Part shown: positions 52,718 to 60,333 of the stretch, piece after piece
How positions within the stretch are numbered: the stretch's first letter is position 1
How the letters are laid out: every line of letters starts with the position of its first letter
Source: Variovorax atrisoli 110B
Lineage (GTDB): Bacteria > Pseudomonadota > Gammaproteobacteria > Burkholderiales > Burkholderiaceae_C
Reading direction: 5' to 3'
DNA: 64,000 nt
NCBI RefSeq assembly: GCF_000382045.1
Contig: NZ_KB907463.1
Coordinates: 1-64,000, forward strand
Position numbers and translations under genes: made by a program
Notes under the pieces: model-generated
Database searches by the model: none
What the model was told of the DNA's origin: nothing
The model's input: only the letters and a program-made list of their open reading frames with translations

Positions 52718-53353
52718 TTATCCGAGGTATTTGGCCCGCAGGTAATCGAGGTAAGCCCTCGATTCGCCGGAAACATAGGGGGAAACCAGCGTGAGCGTGT
52801 AGAAGGCCGCAAGGCCGGGGTCGGCCTGCGCCAGCGCCTCGCGCCCCGGCACCAGCCGCTCGAAGGAGAGCCAGCAGGTGGTGGTGAAGACCATCTGCAG
52901 CGCCAGGATGCGGGCCTGCTCGGCGTTGGTCTCGATCACGCCCGAGGCCACGAGGCTCTCGCACAGGGTCTGCGCGGCCAGCAGATTCTGCGCGGTGAGG
53001 GCCTGCGCACGCTGTCCCAGCGAGGGGTACTCGCTGGCCAGGAAGGCCATGTCGCGGTAGATGAATCGATATTCGTCGATGGCCTCGAAGCGCAGGTGCA
53101 GCGCCAGCCAGAGGTCGTCGATGGCAGCGATGGAGGCCGATGAGCCGTTCAGCGCCTCCAGCCGCTGCTCGAAGCGCCTGAACAGCCATTCGACGATCAG
53201 CTGCTTGGCCTTGAAGTGGTAGTGCAGGTTGCCCGGGCTGATCCCCAGTTCCGCGGCAATCTTGTGGGTCGACACGGCCGCGAGGCCTTGCGCGTTGAAC
53301 AGCGCGAGGCTGGCCTGCAGGATGCGGTCGCGCGTGGTGTTGGAGCTGGCCAC
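52718..53353 (-). CDS. TetR/AcrR family regulator
   Basis: 211 residues. The N-terminal DNA-binding domain reads TRDRILQASLALFNAQGLAA, then STHKIAAELGISPGNLHYHF, with the typical YHFKAKQLIVEWLF end. The C-terminal all-helical domain is a variant ligand-binding region without obvious similarity. In the minus-strand run it follows the phasin gene (26 bp) and precedes the lipase (88 bp), so it may control the lipase/phasin group. The helix-turn-helix GISPGNLHYHFK resembles the fatty-acid-linked TetR proteins of proteobacteria, which is a loose similarity only. Confidence 0.87.
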   Translation of the reverse strand: MASSNTTRDRILQASLALFNAQGLAAVSTHKIAAELGISPGNLHYHFKAKQLIVEWLFRRFEQRLEALNGSSASIAAIDDLWLALHLRFEAIDEYRFIYRDMAFLASEYPSLGQRAQALTAQNLLAAQTLCESLVASGVIETNAEQARILALQMVFTTTCWLSFERLVPGREALAQADPGLAAFYTLTLVSPYVSGESRAYLDYLRAKYLG

Positions 53354-53379
53354 AAGCGGCTTGCTGCGTTGCCTGCCGT

Positions 53380-53856
53380 TCAGCGCTTGCCGCGCCCGCG
53401 GGATGCGCCTGCGCCGACACCAGCACCGGCTTCGAGCTGCGCCACGCGCTCGCGCAGCTGCGCCACTTCGTCGCGCAGGGCCTGCACCTCGGCGGCGTCG
53501 GGCATGCCCAGGCGCTGCAACGCGGTGGCGACGCGCTGGTCGAACACGTCCTCGAACTTGCGGATGCCGAAGCTGTCGAGGCCCAGGCCCGGCACCTTGC
53601 CCTGGCCGATACCGAGCAGGCCTTCGATCACGTTGGCCTGGCGCTTGGCGACGTCGTTGCGCACGTTGTCCAGCGCCTTGAGGCCGGCGCGCAGCAGGCC
53701 TTCGGCCTTGCCGGTCCGCTCCTCGGGTTCGTGCTGCCCCCTGGGCGCGGCCTTGCGGGCCGCAGTCTTCTTCGCGGCTGCGGGAGCCTCGGCCTTCCTT
53801 GCTGCAGGCGCCGCCCTCTTCTTCGACTTTGCGGTTTCGTCAGGACGGGTGGCCAT
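53380..53856 (-). CDS. PhaF/PhaI-type phasin-like granule protein
   Basis: 158 residues. The N-terminal 45 residues are rich in Lys, Ala and Arg (KSKKRAAPAARKAEAPAAAKK). The core LLRAGLKALDNVRNDVAKRQ and FDQRVATALQRLG are amphipathic, and the C-terminal VQALRDEVAQLRERVAQLEAG is a coiled coil, a heptad pattern typical of phasins that coat polyhydroxyalkanoate granules. The Lys/Ala-rich end is at the N terminus, the reverse of the Pseudomonas PhaF layout. With the neighbouring DGAT-type enzyme it fits a lipid-body or PHA-granule surface function. It is followed by the TetR gene on the same strand. Confidence 0.7.
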   Translation of the reverse strand: MATRPDETAKSKKRAAPAARKAEAPAAAKKTAARKAAPRGQHEPEERTGKAEGLLRAGLKALDNVRNDVAKRQANVIEGLLGIGQGKVPGLGLDSFGIRKFEDVFDQRVATALQRLGMPDAAEVQALRDEVAQLRERVAQLEAGAGVGAGASRGRGKR

Positions 53857-53892
53857 TCGGTGGTGCTCCAGATGCCGGAAGAGAAATGAAAA

Positions 53893-53909
53893 GGGGCGCG
53901 ATGCGCCCC
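53893..53909 (-). terminator. Terminator after the phasin-like gene at 53915
   Basis: Read on the minus strand, GGGGCGC-ATC-GCGCCCC is a perfect 7-bp hairpin followed by TTTTCATTTC. It starts 5 bp after the stop codon of the gene ending at 53915, so the next phasin gene may need its own promoter or rely on read-through. Confidence 0.75.
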
Positions 53910-53914
53910 GGGGA

Positions 53915-54475
53915 TCAGACCGCCTTGCGGGCGGCAGCGCGGCGAACCGGCTTCTTGGCGGTGGCCTTGGCCTTCACCGTGCGCACCGGCTTGGCGGCTT
54001 CTTCTTCTTCGCTGCCGCTCACGCGGGCTTCGATCTGCTTCGTGCCGGCGGCGATGCGGTCGGCGATCTGCACCGACACGGTGGCCAGCGGCTGGTTCAG
54101 GGCGCCCAGGGCGTTGATCACCGAGGTGGCGACCGGCGATTCGACGCGGGCCACGCGGTCGGCGACGGCTTCGATGCCGCTGGTGGTGCCGGCGGCGACG
54201 CGGTCCATCACCGAGACGATGCGGCCGGTGTCGATATCCACGCGGTTGGCCAGGAAGCCATTGATCTTCTCCTGCGCACCGATCAGGTTGGCCTTGACCT
54301 GATCGCTCACCAGCGGGAGCTTGCGGCTGCCGAGGAAGTCGCTGTAGCGCGAAGCGGCGCCGCCCAGCAGGCGGTGCACGCCGGCGCGGTAGGCGCCGAC
54401 CAGGGTCTTGCCCGCGTCGTTGTACTGGCCGACGACGTGGACGGCTGCGGAAGCGATGGAGGTTTGCGTGGACAT
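53915..54475 (-). CDS. Phasin-like protein with H1-like C-terminal tail
   Basis: 186 residues. The body (about 1-150) is helical with heptad-like spacing (SAAVHVVGQYNDAGKTLVGA, EKINGFLANRVDIDTGRIVS, GIEAVADRVARVESPVATS), the plan of phasins. The last 35 residues are AKPVRTVKAKATAKKPVRRA, ending ARKAV, very basic and lacking acidic residues. This is like the AAKP repeats of PhaF, which bind DNA and spread PHA granules over the nucleoid. I infer a granule-surface protein that may contact DNA. A separate promoter is likely: direct repeats and a 166-bp spacer lie upstream. No assigned family is certain. Confidence 0.6.
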   Translation of the reverse strand: MSTQTSIASAAVHVVGQYNDAGKTLVGAYRAGVHRLLGGAASRYSDFLGSRKLPLVSDQVKANLIGAQEKINGFLANRVDIDTGRIVSVMDRVAAGTTSGIEAVADRVARVESPVATSVINALGALNQPLATVSVQIADRIAAGTKQIEARVSGSEEEEAAKPVRTVKAKATAKKPVRRAAARKAV

Positions 54476-54569
54476 GATGGAGATTTCCTTGAAGTTGATG
54501 GGCTTCGCGAAGGAAACAGGAGCTGGATCAGTCGCGATGGGCCTATCTTCTTCCAGGGGGCCTAGGCCT

Positions 54570-54596
54570 GGAAAACTAGAACGGTCGGAAAACTAG
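54570..54596 (-). promoter_or_regulatory. Direct repeats upstream of the phasin-like gene
   Basis: GGAAAACTAG occurs at 54570-54579 and 54587-54596, giving a 17-bp period; on the minus strand the repeat reads CTAGTTTTCC. It lies about 95-120 bp upstream of the start at 54475. A palindrome AGGCCTAGGCC is adjacent near 54556-54569. I read these as a regulator site; the protein is unknown. Confidence 0.4.
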
Positions 54597-54641
54597 TCCA
54601 ACTGCCCCAATTTTCTTTCCGGGCCCGCCCCCTTGTGCGGG

Positions 54642-56378
54642 TCAGGCCGCCGCGGCCCTGGGCGAGACGCTCGAGGACCGCTTGGCCGGGGCGGCCTTGC
54701 GGGCCGGGGCCTTCGACGCGGCTTTCCTTGCGGCGGTTTTCGCGGGTGCCTTGGCCGCCACCTTCGCGGCGGCCTTCACCGGCGCTTTCGCTGGAGCCTT
54801 CTTCGCGGCGACCTTGACCGGAGCCTTCTTGCGCGCTGCCGGATTCTTCCTCGCGGCTGCCGCAGGCTTCGCTTCGGTTTCGGTTTCGGCTTCGGCCTCG
54901 TCCGAAGGCTCCGCCACCGTCTTCGGCGGCACCGGAGCGGGTGCGGCGCCAGCGACGGCCGGATGCTTCTGCGTCAGCTCCATCAGCAGCTTGTGCTCGG
55001 CCAGCATGTAGTCGCCGATCTCGGTGATGTCGGGCACGGCGCGGCGGCAGGCGATCAGGCCGTAGTCCATGCGGCCGTTGTAGCTCTGCACCGTCACGTT
55101 CAGCGCCGTGCCGTGGCTGGCGATCGACACCGGGTAGTAGCAGGTGACGAGCGCGCCGGCAAAGTACATCGGGAACGGCGCGCCCGCCACGTTGGAGATG
55201 GCGACGTTGGCCGCCGGCGGCAGCAGGTTGACGATGCCCGAGCGCCCCACCATCGAGGCGATGCCCGACACCAGCCAGGGCGCCGCGAAAGTCGGGAAGT
55301 CGTCGAGGATCACCGCCTTGAAGCGGTTCATCGTCGACTTGGAGCTGGTCGACGAGGCGTTGATTGCCTTCAGCCGCTGGACCGGGTCGGTGATGTCGCT
55401 GGCCAGGCTCACGAGGATCATGCTGGCCTGGTTGTTCGCCGTGTCGTCGCCCGCCTCGCGCAGGCTCACCGGCACGCCGGCCACCAGGGGCTTGGCCGGC
55501 AGCTCGTTGTTGTCGGCCAGGTAGTGGCGCAGCGCGCCCGACACGGTGGCCAGCACCACGTCGTTGAGCGACACGCCGAAGTGCTTGGCGATGTACTTGG
55601 TCTCGGCCAGCGAGATGGTGCGCCCGGCAAAGGTGCGCTGATTGGTGATCGACACGTTGAGTGAGGTGCGCGGCGCGAAAAGGTTGAACTTCTTCGGCGC
55701 GGCGGCCGCGTCCTTCTCGGCCGCCTTCTCGTCGGGCCTGGCGATGCCGCTGATGGCGCGCGCAATGGCCGGCGCCATCTTGAAAAGCTTCACGTACTGC
55801 TGCGCGGTGTTGCGCAGCGCCGCCGTCGCAAGCTCGGCCATGCCCAGCTGGTAGTTGTTGCCGCGCGGGCGCGAGCGCGGCGGCTTCACCACGCGGCCGG
55901 TGGGCTCCAGGTCGAAGATGGCCTTGCCCACTTCCACGCCGGCCTGCCCGTCGATGCCCGCGTGGTGCACCTTGGTGTAGAGCGCCACCTGGCCGCTCTT
56001 GAGGCCGTCGATGATGTAGAACTCCCACATCGGGCGGCTGCGGTCGATCAGCGACGAATGCAGCCGCGCCACGTACTGCTGCAACTGCCGGTTGGTTCCG
56101 GGCTTGGGCAGCGTGATGTGTCGCACGTGGTAGTCGAGGTCGATGTCGTTGTCTTCCACCCAGACCGGGTTGGTCATGTCGAAGGGCATCAGCGCGAGCT
56201 TGCGCGTGAACACGTCGGCCAGGTGGATGCGGCTGGCCATGAACTTCTTGGCGTCCTCGTAGAAGTCGCCCGCGTAGCCCTTCGGAAGGTCGAGCACGTT
56301 GAGCGAACCCACGTGCATCGGCATTTCCGGCGTTTCCAGGTGCAGGAAGGTGGCATCAAGACCGCTCAGGTGTTTCAT
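54642..56378 (-). CDS. Wax-ester synthase/diacylglycerol acyltransferase (WS/DGAT) with H1-like tail
   Basis: 578 residues. The WS/DGAT signature HHAGIDG (residues 138-144) contains the catalytic His pair; the opening MKHLSGLDATFLHLET and SLNDVVLATVSGALR, VPVSLREAGDDTANNQ and MILVSLASDI follow the family order. The enzyme esterifies acyl-CoA with a fatty alcohol or diacylglycerol to store wax esters or triacylglycerol. After residue about 470 comes a spacer (VAEPSDEAEAETETEAKP), then about 73 very basic residues with (K/R)A(A/P)K repeats (AAKKAPAKAPVKAAAKVAAK). That tail is not part of the family; it resembles histone H1-like tails and its neighbours' tails. The gene lies upstream of the phasin-like genes on the same strand. 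Confidence 0.88.
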   Translation of the reverse strand: MKHLSGLDATFLHLETPEMPMHVGSLNVLDLPKGYAGDFYEDAKKFMASRIHLADVFTRKLALMPFDMTNPVWVEDNDIDLDYHVRHITLPKPGTNRQLQQYVARLHSSLIDRSRPMWEFYIIDGLKSGQVALYTKVHHAGIDGQAGVEVGKAIFDLEPTGRVVKPPRSRPRGNNYQLGMAELATAALRNTAQQYVKLFKMAPAIARAISGIARPDEKAAEKDAAAAPKKFNLFAPRTSLNVSITNQRTFAGRTISLAETKYIAKHFGVSLNDVVLATVSGALRHYLADNNELPAKPLVAGVPVSLREAGDDTANNQASMILVSLASDITDPVQRLKAINASSTSSKSTMNRFKAVILDDFPTFAAPWLVSGIASMVGRSGIVNLLPPAANVAISNVAGAPFPMYFAGALVTCYYPVSIASHGTALNVTVQSYNGRMDYGLIACRRAVPDITEIGDYMLAEHKLLMELTQKHPAVAGAAPAPVPPKTVAEPSDEAEAETETEAKPAAAARKNPAARKKAPVKVAAKKAPAKAPVKAAAKVAAKAPAKTAARKAASKAPARKAAPAKRSSSVSPRAAAA

Positions 56379-56601
56379 GTGTAGTGTCTCCTCGGTGGGG
56401 CATGAGCCGTCTGGCAGGATACCGTGGGCATCGCGTTCCCGGGCCCTCGCTTATTCAGTGTTTCCACCGAGGCAGGGCGCCGGCGCGACAGGGGTTTGCC
56501 CCAGTAATCCGAAAGTGCGGCATCCCAAAGCCCCCGCAACAACTGCTCACATGGCGCCATGTCCTTCCATGTCTTTCATGGGGCCTCCGTACACTGGGGC
56601 C

Positions 56602-58659
56602 ATGACATCCAGCCTCCCCATGCAACAGGACGACGACAACCTCTGGCTAGAGGACATCGACGGAGAGAAACAACTGGCCTGGGCGCGCGCCGAGAACGCC
56701 GTCACCGTGCAGGCGTACGCGCAGTCGCCCGCGTTCGAGGCGCTCCAGCAGGGCATCCTCGAGGTGCTCGACTCCGACGAGCGCATTCCGATGGTCTACA
56801 AGATCGGCCCGCGCTTCTTCTACAACTTCTGGCGCGACAAGGCGCATCCGAAGGGCGTCTGGCGGCGCACCACGCTCGACGAGTACCGCAAGCCGCGGCC
56901 CGAATGGGAGACCGTGCTCGACCTCGACGCGCTGGCCGCGGCCGACGGCGAGAACTGGGTCTGGCACGGCGCCGACTGCCTGCAGCCCGAGTACAGGCGC
57001 TGCCTGATCTCGCTGTCGCGCGGCGGCGCCGACGCCGACGTGGTGCGCGAGTTCGACCTGGAGACGAAGCAGTTCGTCGAGGGCGGCTTCTCGCTCCCGG
57101 AGGCCAAGAACCACGTGGGCTGGAAGGACATCGACCACCTCTACGTGGCCACCGACTTCGGCCCTGGCTCCATGACCAGCTCCAGCTACCCGCGCATCGT
57201 CAAGCAGTGGCGGCGCGGCACGCCGCTGGAGAGTGCGGTGACGGTGTACGAGGGCCTGCACGAGGACATGTCCGTGAGCGCCTGGCGCGACAACACGCCC
57301 GGCTTCGAGCGCGACTTCGTCTCGCGGCAGATGGACTTCTACGAGAGCGAGACCTGGCTGCGCGGCGCCGACGGCAAGCTGGTGAAGATCGACGTGCCCG
57401 ACGACTGCGACACCGACATCACGCGCGAGTGGCTGCTCGTCGAGCCGCGCGAGGACTGGACCGTGGGCGGCACCACCTACAGGGCGGGCTCGCTGCTGGC
57501 CGCGAAGTTCGACGACTACATGGCCGGCAGCCGCACGCTCACGGTGCTGTTCGAGCCCGACGACACCACCGCGCTCGACGACTACTCGTGGACGCGCAAC
57601 CACCTGATCGTCAACGTGATGCACGACGTGGTGAACCGCCTCGAGGTGCTCACGCCCCCCGCCGACGGCAAGGGCCCATGGAAGCGCGAGGGCCTGGGCG
57701 GCGCGCCCGAGCTCTCGACCATCGCGGCCGGCGGCATCGACGAGGACGAGAACGACGACTACTTCCTCACGGTGAGCGGCTTCCTGCAGCCGACCACGCT
57801 CTACATCGGCACCATCGGGCAGGGAGAGCCACAGGTGCTGAAGGGCAGCCCCTCGTTCTTCGACGCCTCGCGCCATCGCGTGAGCCAGCACTTCGCCACC
57901 TCCAAGGACGGCACGCGCGTGCCCTACTTCGAGATCGCCCCCAAGGACCTGAAAGCCGACGGCACCAACCCCACGCTGCAGTACGCCTACGGCGGCTTCG
58001 AGGTGCCCCTGCAGCCTGCCTACAGCGGCAGCATCGGCCGCGCATGGCTGGACCAGGGCGGCGTGTACGTCGTCGCCAACATCCGCGGCGGCGGCGAGTA
58101 CGGCCCGCGCTGGCACCAGGCCGCGCTGCAGGAGAACCGGCTGCGCACCTGCGAGGACTTCGCGGCGGTCTCGGAGGACCTGATCGCGCGCAAGGTCACC
58201 TCGCCCGCTCACCTGGGCGCCATGGGCGGCAGCAACGGCGGGCTGCTGATGGGCAACATGCTCACGCTGTACCCGCACCTGTACGGCGCGATCGTGAGCG
58301 AGGTCGCGCTGCTGGACATGCGCCGCTACACGCACCTGTCGGCCGGCGCCTCGTGGATCGCGGAATACGGCGACCCCGACCAGCCGCAGGAGTGGGAGTT
58401 CATCCGCACCTTCTCGCCCTACGAGAACGCGAAGCCGGGGCTGGCCTGTCCGCCCGTGCTCTTCACCACCTCCACCCGCGACGACCGCGTGGGGCCGGTG
58501 CATGCGCGCAAGATGCACGCGAAGATGAAGGCACTGGGCTACGACAGCAGCTTCTACGAGAACCTGGAAGGCGGCCACAGCGCGGCCACCGACAACAGGG
58601 AGTCGGCCTTCATGGATGCGCTGGGCTACGCCTACCTGTGGCGGCACTTGAGGAGTTGA
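56602..58659 (+). CDS. S9 family (prolyl oligopeptidase-type) serine peptidase
   Basis: 685 residues from the ATG at 56602; one in-frame ATG a few codons upstream cannot be excluded. No signal peptide. The N-terminal beta-propeller (about 1-410) has repeats with VLDLDALAAADGENW and YPRIVKQWRRGTPLE. The C-terminal alpha/beta-hydrolase (about 430-685) has GGSNGGLLMGNM with the nucleophile Ser, TTSTRDDRVGPVHARK with the Asp, and LEGGHSAATDN with the His. The prolyl oligopeptidase layout is clear, and the enzyme cleaves short peptides; its exact specificity is open. The stop codon is separated from the arginase ATG by one base, so the two are co-translated. Confidence 0.9.
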   Translation: MTSSLPMQQDDDNLWLEDIDGEKQLAWARAENAVTVQAYAQSPAFEALQQGILEVLDSDERIPMVYKIGPRFFYNFWRDKAHPKGVWRRTTLDEYRKPRPEWETVLDLDALAAADGENWVWHGADCLQPEYRRCLISLSRGGADADVVREFDLETKQFVEGGFSLPEAKNHVGWKDIDHLYVATDFGPGSMTSSSYPRIVKQWRRGTPLESAVTVYEGLHEDMSVSAWRDNTPGFERDFVSRQMDFYESETWLRGADGKLVKIDVPDDCDTDITREWLLVEPREDWTVGGTTYRAGSLLAAKFDDYMAGSRTLTVLFEPDDTTALDDYSWTRNHLIVNVMHDVVNRLEVLTPPADGKGPWKREGLGGAPELSTIAAGGIDEDENDDYFLTVSGFLQPTTLYIGTIGQGEPQVLKGSPSFFDASRHRVSQHFATSKDGTRVPYFEIAPKDLKADGTNPTLQYAYGGFEVPLQPAYSGSIGRAWLDQGGVYVVANIRGGGEYGPRWHQAALQENRLRTCEDFAAVSEDLIARKVTSPAHLGAMGGSNGGLLMGNMLTLYPHLYGAIVSEVALLDMRRYTHLSAGASWIAEYGDPDQPQEWEFIRTFSPYENAKPGLACPPVLFTTSTRDDRVGPVHARKMHAKMKALGYDSSFYENLEGGHSAATDNRESAFMDALGYAYLWRHLRS

Positions 58660-58660
58660 G

Positions 58661-59581
58661 ATGAGCAATGCCAACGTCACCCTCGAACTGATCGGCGCAC
58701 CCACCGACGTCGGCGCCAGCGTCCGCGGCGCGGGCATGGGCCCCGACGCGCTGCGCGTGGCGGGGCTGCCGGAGGCGCTCGCGCGGCAGGGCTATGCGGT
58801 CGTCGACCGGGGCAACCTCGCGGGGCCGGCCACGCCCTGGACGCAGCCGCCGAGCGGGCTGCGTCATCTCGACGAGGTGATCGCCTGGAACCGCTCGGTC
58901 TACGAGGCCATCGACACGGCGCTGGGTGCCGGCCGCGTGCCGCTGATGATGGGCGGCGACCACTGCCTGGCCATCGGCTCGATCAGCGCGGTGGCATGGC
59001 ATGCGCGCAAGCGGGGCAAGAAGCTGCGCGTGCTGTGGCTCGATGCGCACTCCGACGTCAACACCGAGGCCTCCAGCCCCAGCGGCAACCTGCACGGCAT
59101 GCCGGTGTCGTGCCTGCTGGGGCACGGACCCTCGGCGCTCACCGGCTGGAGCGGCGAGCGCGCGGCGCTGCAGCACGACGCGATCCGCTTCATCGGCATC
59201 CGCAGCGTGGACGGCGACGAGAAGGAAGCCATCCGCACGCTGGGCCTGAACGTGTTCGACATGCGCCACATCGACGAGCACGGCATGCGCACCACCATGA
59301 CCGAGGCGCTGCAGGATGTCGACGAAGACACCCACCTGCACGTGAGCTTCGACCTCGACTGCCTCGACCCCGCCGACGCGCCCGGCGTGGGCACCGGCGT
59401 GCGCGGCGGCCCCACCTACCGCGAGATGCAGCTGTGCATGGAAATGATCGCCGACACCCGCCGGCTCGGCTCGCTCGACGTGGTGGAGCTGAACCCGGCG
59501 CTCGACGTGCGCAACCAGACCGCCGAGGTGGCCGTGGAACTCATCGAGAGCCTGTTCGGCAAGTCGACGCTGGCGAGGTAG
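58661..59581 (+). CDS. rocF: Arginase
   Basis: 306 residues, complete. The ureohydrolase metal motifs are GGDHCLAIGS, LDAHSDVNT and SFDLDCLDPADAPG, which hold the binuclear Mn ligands, and the ending LDVVELNPALDVRNQTAE fits arginases. It hydrolyses L-arginine to ornithine and urea. The distance to GGDH and the SFDLDCLDP loop fit arginase over agmatinase. Coupled to the S9 peptidase gene (one base between stop and start), which could supply arginine from peptides; this link is inference. Followed by a dispersed repeat element. Confidence 0.9.
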   Translation: MSNANVTLELIGAPTDVGASVRGAGMGPDALRVAGLPEALARQGYAVVDRGNLAGPATPWTQPPSGLRHLDEVIAWNRSVYEAIDTALGAGRVPLMMGGDHCLAIGSISAVAWHARKRGKKLRVLWLDAHSDVNTEASSPSGNLHGMPVSCLLGHGPSALTGWSGERAALQHDAIRFIGIRSVDGDEKEAIRTLGLNVFDMRHIDEHGMRTTMTEALQDVDEDTHLHVSFDLDCLDPADAPGVGTGVRGGPTYREMQLCMEMIADTRRLGSLDVVELNPALDVRNQTAEVAVELIESLFGKSTLAR

Positions 59582-59589
59582 GAAGAACT

Positions 59590-59683
59590 CCCCCAGGCTT
59601 CGCGCAATTCGTGTCGTTTGTCCTTCCCTTCGCCCGGGGGCGACACCCGCGGACCGGCAGAACCGGTTGCGCGGTGTCTCGCT
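59590..59683 (+). repeat. Dispersed intergenic repeat, copy 2
   Basis: Starts CCCCCAGGCTTCGCGCAATT and ends GCGCGGTGTCTCGC, same orientation as copy 1. The central part is diverged. The element lies between the arginase gene and the leftward DUF805 gene, which converge. Confidence 0.7.
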
Positions 59684-59714
59684 AACGGGCTCTCCCGAGC
59701 CCAGGGGAAATCGA

Positions 59715-60278
59715 TCAGGGCCGCTCGACCTGCGCCGCCTTGGCGCGCGTGCTGTAGCCCTGGTAGGCCGGCAGCGCGATGGCCGCGAGGATGCCGAGCA
59801 CGGTGATCACCGGCAGCAGCCACGCGCCGATCAGCACGCCGATGCCATTGGGCGGCGGCGGCGCGCCGAAGCGGTTGCGGCCCTTGGTGCCGGGCTTGAA
59901 GACCCAGATCAGCGCGACGAAGGGGATCAGCGCCAAGAACAGCATCCAGCCCGACCAGTCCATGTCGTGCGAACGCTGGATGCCGGTCAGCACGTAGAAG
60001 ACCAGGTACGGGATGGCGAGCACGAAGGTCAGCCCGCCGATCACGCCCTCGGAGCGCGCAAGGCCGGTGAAGCCGAGCACGCCACCCATCACGGCTGCCG
60101 CGATGATGAAGATGATGTACGAATAAAGCGTGTACGCCAGGAAGCGCGCCCGGCCGATGCGGCCCTTGGCGGACCACAGCTTGACGGGCTGCACGGCGCC
60201 GGATTCGCCCTCGTACACGTCGGCCACCGCGGAGCGCGGCGCGGCGTAAGGATTGGGGTTGGTGAAATCTGTCGTCAT
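59715..60278 (-). CDS. DUF805 membrane protein with a pilin-like C-terminal helix
   Basis: 187 residues. The DUF805 core (about 34-140) has GRIGRARFLAYTLYSY, three hydrophobic segments and GIQRSHDMDWSGW then LALIPFVALIWVFKPGTKG, the family pattern. The C-terminal part reads LLPVITVLGILAAIALPAYQ and GYSTRAKAAQVE, which matches the N-terminal helix of type IV pilins at GILAAIALPAYQGY, but without the prepilin peptidase site. DUF805 proteins have no known function. The pilin-like helix probably inserts in the membrane; a contact with pilin-type assembly is only a thought. Confidence 0.85.
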   Translation of the reverse strand: MTTDFTNPNPYAAPRSAVADVYEGESGAVQPVKLWSAKGRIGRARFLAYTLYSYIIFIIAAAVMGGVLGFTGLARSEGVIGGLTFVLAIPYLVFYVLTGIQRSHDMDWSGWMLFLALIPFVALIWVFKPGTKGRNRFGAPPPPNGIGVLIGAWLLPVITVLGILAAIALPAYQGYSTRAKAAQVERP

Positions 60279-60333
60279 GTGTTTCTCTCTCCTCTGCTTT
60301 GATTTGTGAAGCGCCCATTGTGGGCAAAGACCT

